A stretch of 18,889 nt of DNA, from positions 1-18,889 of the forward strand of contig CAKPFO010000031.1 in assembly GCA_934153805.1 (NCBI GenBank), in the 5' to 3' direction. The notes below the pieces were generated by a model, which saw only the letters and a list, made by a program, of their open reading frames with translations, searched no databases and was not told where the DNA came from. Shown piece after piece: positions 1 to 5,682 of the stretch. A program made the translations under genes and the position numbers. Source of the stretch: an uncultured Clostridia bacterium (GTDB taxonomy: Bacteria; Bacillota; Clostridia; TANB77; CAG-508). Each line of letters begins with the position of its first letter. Position 1 is the first letter of the stretch.

Positions 1-270
1 CAGTATGTCCGTTTTCTGCCGCATGCTTTATAGCATAGTTGTCATTTGCTGTTAGATCTGCTCCGGCATCTATTAACAACTTTACTACTTCAGTATGTCC
101 GTTTTCTGCCGCATGCTTTATAGCATAGTTGTCATTTGCTGTTAGATCTGCTCCGGCATCTATTAACAACTTTACTACTTCAGTATGTCCGTTTTCTGCC
201 GCATGCTTTATAGCATAGTTGTCATTTGCTGTTAGATCTGCTCCGGCATCTATTAACTGCTTTACTATTT
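1..270. repeat. Tandem 90-bp repeats inside the ankyrin gene
   Basis: Three consecutive 90-bp units fill this stretch. Units 1-90 and 91-180 are identical; 181-270 differs from them only at three positions near its right end. Each unit encodes one 30-residue ankyrin repeat, so unit gain or loss keeps the frame. Identity at synonymous sites means very recent duplication or gene conversion. The array probably continues left of the window. Confidence 0.95.
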
Positions 271-508
271 CAGCATAACCTTCTTTTGCTGCAACTTTTA
301 TAGCATAGTTATCATCTTCTGTTACATCTGTTATCTGGATTAATAAACTAACTAATTTAGTATTATTATTTTCTACTGCCCAGTTGAAAACTTTTTCTTT
401 ATTTAGTTCAACATTTTTATCTACTGCAATAATTTCTTTCAATAAGTCATAGTGTTCGTCCAATGACAATTTAAATGATACCTCTACTAAATCTTTCCGT
501 TCTTCCAT
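1..508 (-). CDS. Ankyrin-repeat protein, 3' end cut by the window edge
   Basis: The reading frame opens at an ATG (508-506) behind AAGGAG and stays open to the window edge, giving 169 visible residues. The N-terminus (MEERKDLVEVSFKLSLDEHY) is nearly the same as that of the next gene, so the two are paralogues. From about residue 65 it is built of 30-residue ankyrin units with a core like NYAIKHAAENGHTEVVKLLI and a GADLTA end. The units covering 1-90 and 91-180 are identical at nucleotide level, and 181-270 differs at three bases, so the array expanded very recently. Ankyrin arrays bind proteins, but no partner is visible. There is no signal peptide, so a cytosolic product is likely. The total repeat number is unknown because the gene leaves the window. 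Confidence 0.9.
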   Translation of the reverse strand, partial: MEERKDLVEVSFKLSLDEHYDLLKEIIAVDKNVELNKEKVFNWAVENNNTKLVSLLIQITDVTEDDNYAIKVAAKEGYAEIVKQLIDAGADLTANDNYAIKHAAENGHTEVVKLLIDAGADLTANDNYAIKHAAENGHTEVVKLLIDAGADLTANDNYAIKHAAENGHT

Positions 509-545
509 GTTTTTTTCTCCTTTCCTATTCGGTATTTACCTAATT

Positions 546-604
546 AAAAAAATAAGCAACATTTTTATGTTACTTATTATATATTCTTTTATTTTAAGTG
601 TCAA
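546..604 (-). promoter_or_regulatory. Sigma-A promoter of the leftmost ankyrin gene, with abutting dyad
   Basis: On the minus strand there is a consensus -35 TTGACA (604-599), a 17-bp spacer and a consensus -10 TATAAT (581-576). A dyad, AAGTAACA and TGTTGCTT around a 6-base loop, starts directly after the -10 box, and a run of seven T follows. GGTAAATACC lies further down (540-531), then the AAGGAG ribosome binding site. The block is a copy of the one at 1716-1774. The dyad may be an operator, or a terminator that acts only on transcripts entering from upstream. Confidence 0.85.
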
Positions 605-718
605 GCCGAATTTCCTTTTTTTATCAGGGTCATTTCATAAAACATTACAGAATTGTAATATTGATGAAATTTCCCTGCCTTTTTATTATAAGGATTAATA
701 GCTTTTTTTATATTTTAG

Positions 719-751
719 AAAAGGGTAATTTCAAATCGAAATTACCCTTTT
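719..751 (-). terminator. Intrinsic terminator after the second ankyrin gene
   Basis: A perfect 14-bp stem (719-732 with 738-751) with a 5-base loop lies 15 bp past the stop codon of the gene at 767-1678. On the minus strand the stem ends in CCCTTTT followed by CTAAAA. The stem is strong and the T run short, so termination is likely but perhaps incomplete. It separates the two duplicated ankyrin genes. Confidence 0.75.
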
Positions 752-766
752 ACTTTATTACATTCT

Positions 767-1678
767 TTAAAATTTTGCTCCTGCATCAAATAATATATTC
801 ACTATTTTGTTATAACCTTCTTTTGCTGCCCATCTTATAGCCTCGTTGTCATTTGCTGTTACATCTGCTCCTTCCTCTATTAACAACTTAACTACTTCAG
901 TATGTCCACCTCCTGCCGCATTCCTTATAGCATAGTTGTCACCTGCTGTTACATCTGCTCCGGCATCTATTAACAACTTAACTACTTCAGTATGTCCGTT
1001 TTCTGCCGCATGCTTTATAGCATAGTTGTCATTTGCTGTTACATCTGCTCCGGCATCTATTAACAACTTAACTACTTCAGTATGTCCACCTCCTGCCGCA
1101 TTCCTTATAGCATAGTTGTCATTTGCTGTTACATCTGCTCCTTTCTCTATTAACAACTTAACTACTTCAGTATGTCCCTTTTCTGTCGCACGCTTTATAG
1201 CATCGTTTTCCCATGCTGTTACATCCGCTCCGATTTCTATTAACATCTTAACTATTTCAGTATGTCCGTTTTCTGCCGCATTCCTTATAGCATAGTTGGC
1301 CTGTGCTGTTACATCTGCTCCTTCCTCTATTAACAACTTAACTACTTCAGTATGTCCGCTTTCTGCCGCATGCCTTATAGCATAGTTGTCCTGTGCTGTT
1401 ACATCTGCTCCGGCTTCTATTAACTGCTTTACCATTTCAGTATAACCGTATCTTGTGGCATATCTTATAGCATAATTATTATCTGCTGTTACATCTGCCC
1501 CGGATTGAATTAGCCGACTAGCTAATTCAACATTATTATTTTTTAGAGTCCACTTAAACGCTTCAGTTTCATTTAATTTACAATTTTTATCTATATTGTA
1601 AATTTCTTTCAATAAGTCATAGTGTTCCTCCAATGACAATTTAAATGATACCTCTACTAAATTTTTCCGTTCTTCCAT
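767..1678 (-). CDS. Ankyrin-repeat protein of 30-residue units
   Basis: This is a complete 303-residue protein starting at ATG 1678 behind AAGGAG. A 65-residue N-terminal cap, including one degenerate repeat (EAFKWTLKNNNVELASRLIQ), is followed by eight units at residues 66-95, 96-125, 126-155, 156-185, 186-215, 216-245, 246-275 and 276-303. Each unit has the pattern xDNYAIRxAAxxGHTEVVKL then LIxxGADVTA. The units are 30 residues, not the usual 33, and lack the common TPLH motif. No catalytic domain, signal peptide or membrane segment is seen, so it is probably a cytosolic protein-binding scaffold; its target is unknown. Units 5 and 7 share a rare GGG turn, which suggests a two-unit duplication. 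It has its own promoter, which begins one base after the glyS stop codon. Confidence 0.93.
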   Translation of the reverse strand: MEERKNLVEVSFKLSLEEHYDLLKEIYNIDKNCKLNETEAFKWTLKNNNVELASRLIQSGADVTADNNYAIRYATRYGYTEMVKQLIEAGADVTAQDNYAIRHAAESGHTEVVKLLIEEGADVTAQANYAIRNAAENGHTEIVKMLIEIGADVTAWENDAIKRATEKGHTEVVKLLIEKGADVTANDNYAIRNAAGGGHTEVVKLLIDAGADVTANDNYAIKHAAENGHTEVVKLLIDAGADVTAGDNYAIRNAAGGGHTEVVKLLIEEGADVTANDNEAIRWAAKEGYNKIVNILFDAGAKF

Positions 1679-1715
1679 GTTTTTTTCTCCTTTCTTATTC
1701 GGTATTTACCTAATT

Positions 1716-1774
1716 AAAAAAATAAGCAACATTTTTATGTTACTTATTATATATTCTTTTATTTTAAGTGTCAA
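1716..1774 (-). promoter_or_regulatory. Sigma-A promoter of the second ankyrin gene, with abutting dyad
   Basis: The -35 TTGACA (1774-1769), a 17-bp spacer and -10 TATAAT (1751-1746) are all consensus. The dyad TGTTACTT/AAGCAACA on the plus strand (1738-1745 and 1724-1731, loop 1732-1737) directly abuts the -10 box, and seven A (1716-1722) follow, giving a U run on the minus strand. Transcripts from this promoter would start near 1739 and lack most of the first arm, while read-through from glyS would carry the whole hairpin. The sequence therefore fits a glyS terminator fused to a promoter; a repressor operator is the alternative. Confidence 0.85.
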
Positions 1775-1775
1775 G

Positions 1776-3164
1776 TTAAAATTCCATCTTATCTTCTAGC
1801 CATGCTGGGATTTCATCTATTTTTAGTCTTATTTGTTCCATTGTATCTCTGTCTCTTATTGTTACTGTATCGTCTTCTAGAGTATCAAAATCTACTGTTA
1901 CACAATATGGTGTTCCTATTTCATCTTCTCTTCTATAACGTTTTCCTATTGAACCTGCTTCATCATAGTCACACATAAACTTTTTAGACAATTTTGTATA
2001 TACTTCATCTGCTTTTTCACTTAATTTTTTAGAAAGTGGAAGCACAGCTACTTTGTATGGAGCAAGTGCTGGGTGTAAATGTAAAACACATCTTGTGTCT
2101 CCTTCTGCTATTTCTTGTTCTTCGTATGCGTTACACATCATTGCTAAGAATATTCTATCTACACCAACTGCTGGTTCTACACAATATGGTACATATTTTT
2201 CGTTTGTTTCTGGGTCTAAATATGTTAAGTCTTGCTTTGATGCTTCCATATGTCTTGATAGGTCATAGTCTGTTCTGTCTGCTATTCCCCATAATTCTCC
2301 CCATCCAAATGGGAATAAAAATTCTATATCTGTTGTTCCTTTGCTATAGAATGATAATTCTTCTTTTGAATGTTCTCTTAATCTTAAATTTTCTTCTTTT
2401 ATTCCTAAATTTAATAGCCAATCTTTGCAGAATTTTTTCCAATATTCATACCATTCTAAATCTGTTCCTGGTTTGCAGAAAAACTCTAATTCCATTTGTT
2501 CAAACTCTCTTGTTCTAAAGATAAAGTTTCCTGGAGTTATCTCGTTTCTAAAAGAACGTCCCATTTGGCCTATTCCCATTGGCATTTTTCTTCTTGTTGT
2601 ACGAAGCACATTTTTAAAATCTACAAACATTCCTTGAGCTGTTTCTGGTCTTAAATATACCTCAGATTTTGCATCTTCTGTAACACCCATATATGTTTTA
2701 AACATTAAATTGAATTTTCTTATTTCTGTAAAATCTTGTTTTCCACAGTTTGGACATGTTATATTATTTTCCTTTATATAATCAACTAATTGTTCATTTG
2801 TCCATCCATCTAGACCAGTTATATCTTTTCCTTGTTTAAATCCCCATTCTTCTATTAATTTGTCTGCTCTATGTCTTGTTTTGCAAGCTTTACAGTCTAT
2901 TAATGGGTCTGAAAATCCTCCTACGTGTCCTGTTGTTACCCATACTTGTGGGTTCATCATTATTGCTGCATCAATTCCTACATTGTGTCTATTTTCTGTT
3001 ATAAATTTTTTCCACCATGCATCTTTAATGTTTTTCTTAAGTTCTGAACCTAAAGGGCCATAGTCCCATGAATTTGCAAGTCCTCCATAAATTTCTGAAC
3101 CTGGATATACAAATCCTCTGTTCTTACATAATGCTACTAATTTTTCCATTGTTAGTTCACTCAT
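1776..3164 (-). CDS. glyS: Glycyl-tRNA synthetase, dimeric type
   Basis: This class II aminoacyl-tRNA synthetase charges tRNA-Gly with glycine in the cytosol. It has 462 residues, the usual size of the homodimeric (archaeal/eukaryotic-like) bacterial form, and not the two-subunit glyQ/glyS form. The catalytic core starts at residue 5, with RGFVYPGSEIYGGLANSWDY at 16-35. CKACKTRH (91-98) and CPNC (137-140) form a likely zinc-binding insertion. Motif 2 lies at about 197-222 (MGRSFRNEITPGNFIFRTRE) and motif 3 at 334-342 (GVDRIFLAM). The anticodon-binding domain fills about 368-458. The ATG at 3164 is preceded by AAAGGA. It is preceded by a glycine T-box leader, so expression should rise when tRNA-Gly is uncharged. 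It sits among three ankyrin-repeat genes unrelated to translation. Confidence 0.97.
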   Translation of the reverse strand: MSELTMEKLVALCKNRGFVYPGSEIYGGLANSWDYGPLGSELKKNIKDAWWKKFITENRHNVGIDAAIMMNPQVWVTTGHVGGFSDPLIDCKACKTRHRADKLIEEWGFKQGKDITGLDGWTNEQLVDYIKENNITCPNCGKQDFTEIRKFNLMFKTYMGVTEDAKSEVYLRPETAQGMFVDFKNVLRTTRRKMPMGIGQMGRSFRNEITPGNFIFRTREFEQMELEFFCKPGTDLEWYEYWKKFCKDWLLNLGIKEENLRLREHSKEELSFYSKGTTDIEFLFPFGWGELWGIADRTDYDLSRHMEASKQDLTYLDPETNEKYVPYCVEPAVGVDRIFLAMMCNAYEEQEIAEGDTRCVLHLHPALAPYKVAVLPLSKKLSEKADEVYTKLSKKFMCDYDEAGSIGKRYRREDEIGTPYCVTVDFDTLEDDTVTIRDRDTMEQIRLKIDEIPAWLEDKMEF

Positions 3165-3255
3165 TTTATCTTCATTCCTTTCTATTTTATGAGTTTTTAA
3201 TACTTAAGTGCTTTTAGCACTTTTTAGGTTGTGCACAAATGGTAATTTTTTCATT

Positions 3256-3457
3256 AAAAAAATCGCCTCTAGCGCACAAACGCTAGGGACGAAATTTTAT
3301 TCCGCGGTTCCACCCTAATTGGTATAATATTGTATACCCTCTTTATTTTAGTATGCTCTAAAGTTCCCCACATTTCCTTTATTATTAACTTTCACCACTC
3401 GTTAACTCTCTTTAAATATTGGATAATGCTTTTTCTTTTTCAACGCATTTATTTTCT
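3256..3457 (-). promoter_or_regulatory. Glycine T-box riboswitch leader of glyS
   Basis: The T-box core AGGGTGGAACCGCGG (3316-3302) is canonical. Upstream of it are a stem-III-like hairpin GGTATA/TATACC (3338-3321) and a stem I distal region with GAGTGGTG. By position relative to the B. subtilis glyQS leader, the specifier codon is GGA (3367-3365), which is glycine. Downstream is the competing terminator: an 11-pair stem with one mismatch and one wobble (3264-3274 with 3281-3291) followed by seven U (3262-3256). Uncharged tRNA-Gly should stabilise the antiterminator and allow glyS transcription. Confidence 0.93.
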
Positions 3458-3463
3458 TTATAT

Positions 3464-3492
3464 ATTTTAGCAAGTTCATAAAGTAAAGTCAA
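3464..3492 (-). promoter_or_regulatory. Promoter of the glyS T-box transcript
   Basis: On the minus strand, TTGACT (3492-3487) and TAAAAT (3469-3464) are separated by 17 bp. The expected start is near 3457, just before the T-box stem I region. This is the only good sigma-A-like match upstream of the leader. Confidence 0.75.
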
Positions 3493-3557
3493 TGCTTTTG
3501 TTAATATTTTTGATGAATTTATATTACAAACTCATTACTATATTACAAATATAATTT

Positions 3558-3573
3558 AGCACTTTTTAGTGCT
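3558..3573. repeat. AGCACT dyad, one of a dispersed family
   Basis: AGCACT, TTTT, AGTGCT forms a perfect 6-bp stem. The related dyad AAGTGCT, TTT, AGCACTT lies at 3206-3222, downstream of the T-box terminator. Single half-sites occur at 3627-3633 (AGCACTT) and, with one extra G, near 3764-3772. The function is unknown. Confidence 0.55.
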
Positions 3574-3726
3574 TCTTGTCTACTTTTCTGTATGTATTAC
3601 AATCTTATTGCAAAATGGATTTTTTTAGCACTTTATATTACATAATTATTACAATAATATTTCATTTGTTTTTCTTATGTCTACTGTTTTGTAATATTTA
3701 ACTTGTTTTTTATTCAAAAATAATTC

Positions 3727-3756
3727 TGTGGATACTGTGGATAACTTTGTTGATAA
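3727..3756 (+). promoter_or_regulatory. Cluster of DnaA-box-like 9-mers
   Basis: Read on the plus strand, TGTGGATAA at 3736-3744 is the exact reverse complement of the DnaA box TTATCCACA. TGTGGATAC (3727-3735) abuts it and TGTTGATAA (3748-3756) lies three bases further on; each has one mismatch. All three have the same orientation. The surroundings are very AT-rich. It could be a DnaA-binding locus; calling it a replication origin is not supported. Confidence 0.5.
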
Positions 3757-3917
3757 CGTATTTTAGGCACTTGTAGGTCATGAATTGTTCACACTATTTT
3801 TTTGACTATTTTTTATGAAAACTTGTGCATTATCAGGTTATTTATTATGTGTACCTTCCCACTATTTTAATCTCTTTTTGTAATTTAAATTCATTTGAAT
3901 ATTTAGGCATAAAATGA

Positions 3918-3956
3918 ACCCACCTTATTAAACTTTTTTTGTCTAATACGGTGGGT
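3918..3956. repeat. Inverted repeat downstream of the third ankyrin gene
   Basis: ACCCACC (3918-3924) pairs with GGTGGGT (3950-3956). The stem continues after one mismatch for five A-T pairs and closes on a 13-base loop. It lies about 65 bp past the stop codon of the gene at 4023-4901. No U run follows on the minus strand, so a terminator role is only possible. Confidence 0.55.
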
Positions 3957-4022
3957 ATACTTCATTCTGCGATGTTTTTTACTTTTGAACTTTACTATTG
4001 TAGGTTATCTTTTTACATACCG

Positions 4023-4901
4023 TCATGCATTTTTTAGTATTCTTTCTATTTCGCTATGTTTATATTTAGCAGCTATTTCCAATGCTTCTTGTATATAATG
4101 AGAATCAACGTTAATTCCTACATTCACTAGTTCTTTAACCATTTGAGTATGACCTTGTATGGTAGCTATCCTTACTAATTCGTCATTTAAACTTCGAGCT
4201 TTGTAATTTTCATACAATTTTTTTTGCAATTTAAGCAGTAATTTTAGTATTTCGGTATGTCCATGGTAAACAGCCATATAAAATATTGAATCAAACATTT
4301 CCTTTTCATCATTATCTAAAATATATCTTCTTTTTTTATTTGCAATTTGCTTTTTTCTGTTCTCGTATTTTTTTAATATTGGCTTAATTAACATTTCCAC
4401 TATTTGTGTATGTCCCTGATCACTTGCATAGTAAAGTGCATTATTATTTTTTACAGTTGGGTCTATTCCTGCTTCTATATATAATTTTGCAATTTCCGTA
4501 TGACCTTGTTTTATTGAAATTAAAAAAGCTTCAATGATTTTATTATAATTACCATAATCATAATTATATTTAGTATTTACAGGGCTAACCTTAGAAATTT
4601 TTACAATACTATTTTTCATTAAAATCTGTACTATTTGTGTATGTCCATTTTTTGATGCCATATACAACGCTTTGCTAAACGTTTCAGTTGGAAATGTCAA
4701 ATTACTATAGAACCCAACATTTTTTCTTCTAATTACTTCCAGTTTTTTTACTAATTCAGTATGACCTTCTTTAGCTAACCAAACCAGAACTGGTTCTCCA
4801 TCAATATCCGGTTCAACTCCTTCTTCAATCAGGTTATCTAAAACTTTCATTTGCCTGTTTGGGTCTGCTTTAAATGATATTTGTATATTCCGATTACTCA
4901 T
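4023..4901 (-). CDS. Ankyrin-repeat protein, divergent from the other two
   Basis: The 292-residue product has about seven ankyrin-like helix pairs, seen by their turns: KEGHTELVKK (44-53), KNGHTQIVQI (84-93), KQGHTEIAKL (131-140), DQGHTQIVEM (161-170), YHGHTEILKL (212-221), IQGHTQMVKE (248-257) and YKHSEIERIL (280-289). Between them the spacing is irregular, with basic linkers such as 177-192, so repeats have decayed or been interrupted. The N-terminus (MSNRNIQISFKADP) differs from that of the duplicated pair. There is no catalytic motif, signal or membrane segment. The ATG at 4901 has an AAGGAGG site six bases upstream, inside the 12-bp palindrome CCTTAATTAAGG. It has its own promoter and is monocistronic. 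Partner unknown. Confidence 0.88.
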   Translation of the reverse strand: MSNRNIQISFKADPNRQMKVLDNLIEEGVEPDIDGEPVLVWLAKEGHTELVKKLEVIRRKNVGFYSNLTFPTETFSKALYMASKNGHTQIVQILMKNSIVKISKVSPVNTKYNYDYGNYNKIIEAFLISIKQGHTEIAKLYIEAGIDPTVKNNNALYYASDQGHTQIVEMLIKPILKKYENRKKQIANKKRRYILDNDEKEMFDSIFYMAVYHGHTEILKLLLKLQKKLYENYKARSLNDELVRIATIQGHTQMVKELVNVGINVDSHYIQEALEIAAKYKHSEIERILKNA

Positions 4902-4950
4902 ATTTTTTCCTCCTTAATTAAGGTTTTGGTTTACAAATTATTATGGTACT

Positions 4951-4979
4951 ATTCTACTCTATTATTTTATTTATGTCAA
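4951..4979 (-). promoter_or_regulatory. Sigma-A promoter of the third ankyrin gene
   Basis: On the minus strand, TTGACA (4979-4974) and TAGAAT (4956-4951) are separated by 17 bp. The leader is about 45 bases and ends in the palindrome CCTTAATTAAGG (4923-4912), which contains part of the ribosome binding site and could mask it by folding. Confidence 0.8.
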
Positions 4980-5034
4980 GCAATTGTTGTAGCATTCTGC
5001 ACTTTCATTTCTGCCAAATATTGATTTTTGCTTA

Positions 5035-5604
5035 TTAATTTTCATATAGTTCTTTATAAATTTTATAGTCTCTTACTATTTTTCTGACATAATTATTGGT
5101 TTCTTTAAATGGTATATTTTCTATGTCAGAACCATCAGCTTTTATTGTTCCTTGGCTTATCCAGTTGTCTACATTTCCCCTTCCTGCATTATATGCAGCT
5201 AATGCTAATAAATAGTTATCATCATACTTTTTCATAAGTTTTGCAAAGTATTTAGTTCCTATTTTTATATTCATTTCTGGGTTATATAAACTTTCTGTTA
5301 CAATAATCTCTTCTCCAACCTCATTTGCCTCTTCTGTGGCTGTTGTTTCCATCAATTGCATTAACCCTATTGCACCACTTTTTGACTTTATATTTCTATT
5401 AAAATTGCTTTCTGCTTTTATTATTGCAAATGTAAGCATTGGGTCTATATCATTTTCTTCGGAATATTTGTACACATATTCTGAATATTCTATTATATAT
5501 ATTTTCTTTAATATATAGTTTTGTACTTTCAGTACACCAAATAGCAATATTATACTAAAAACTATTATTGCTACTATTAAAATTATCTTTAATTTTCTAT
5601 TCAA
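5035..5604 (-). CDS. Membrane-anchored lytic transglycosylase (SLT / GH23 family)
   Basis: The 189-residue protein has an N-terminal membrane anchor (about residues 6-28) and a compact SLT domain outside the cell. Such enzymes cleave the MurNAc-GlcNAc bond of peptidoglycan and form 1,6-anhydro-MurNAc. The catalytic Glu is E65 in IIKAESNFNR. GAIGLMQLM (78-85), ALAAYNAGRGNVDNW (134-148) and NYVRKIVRDY (171-180) complete the family signature. The start is TTG at 5604, chosen because AAAAGGAG lies 6-7 bases upstream and no ATG fits before the anchor. It follows polA by 78 bp and is probably co-transcribed. In many Clostridia I recall coaE between polA and this type of gene; no coaE is present here. 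Confidence 0.92.
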   Translation of the reverse strand: MNRKLKIILIVAIIVFSIILLFGVLKVQNYILKKIYIIEYSEYVYKYSEENDIDPMLTFAIIKAESNFNRNIKSKSGAIGLMQLMETTATEEANEVGEEIIVTESLYNPEMNIKIGTKYFAKLMKKYDDNYLLALAAYNAGRGNVDNWISQGTIKADGSDIENIPFKETNNYVRKIVRDYKIYKELYEN

Positions 5605-5620
5605 ATTTTTCTCCTTTTGT

Positions 5621-5680
5621 TAACATTGGATTGTTGAATGTTAGATATTTTTATTACCTTTTTCTTCTAACATCTAACAT
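5621..5680. repeat. Overlapping inverted repeats between polA and the transglycosylase gene
   Basis: AATGTTAGAT near 5637-5646 can pair with ATCTAACAT (5672-5680, 25-base loop) or, through AATGTTA, with TAACATT (5621-5627, 9-base loop). The two stems share the same bases and exclude each other. They sit just upstream of the transglycosylase ribosome binding site. No U run follows, so simple termination is unlikely. Confidence 0.5.
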
Positions 5681-5682
5681 CA

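Larger units (their letters stand above)
3493..4022. other. Intergenic region of about 530 bp between glyS leader and third ankyrin gene
   Basis: No open reading frame of note is present. It holds a DnaA-box-like cluster (3727-3756), short dyads built on AGCACT, several TATTACAA-type AT-rich words, and an inverted repeat at 3918-3956. Both flanking genes are transcribed leftward. Confidence 0.7.

Noticed and set aside
1..270. Regular repeats that could be taken for a CRISPR array
   Set aside because: The units are contiguous 90-bp coding repeats without spacers, and each encodes an ankyrin unit.
507..698. Small plus-strand open frame over the ankyrin promoter
   Set aside because: It overlaps a consensus minus-strand promoter that is duplicated elsewhere, is AT-biased, and has no recognisable product.
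2036..2518. 160-codon open frame on the plus strand
   Set aside because: It is antisense to glyS, and its Leu-rich content mirrors the coding strand.
3727..3756. Chromosomal replication origin
   Set aside because: Three boxes without dnaA/dnaN context or a clear unwinding element are not enough.
3918..3956. Terminator of the third ankyrin gene
   Set aside because: The stem is good but no U run follows on the minus strand, so it is listed only as an inverted repeat.
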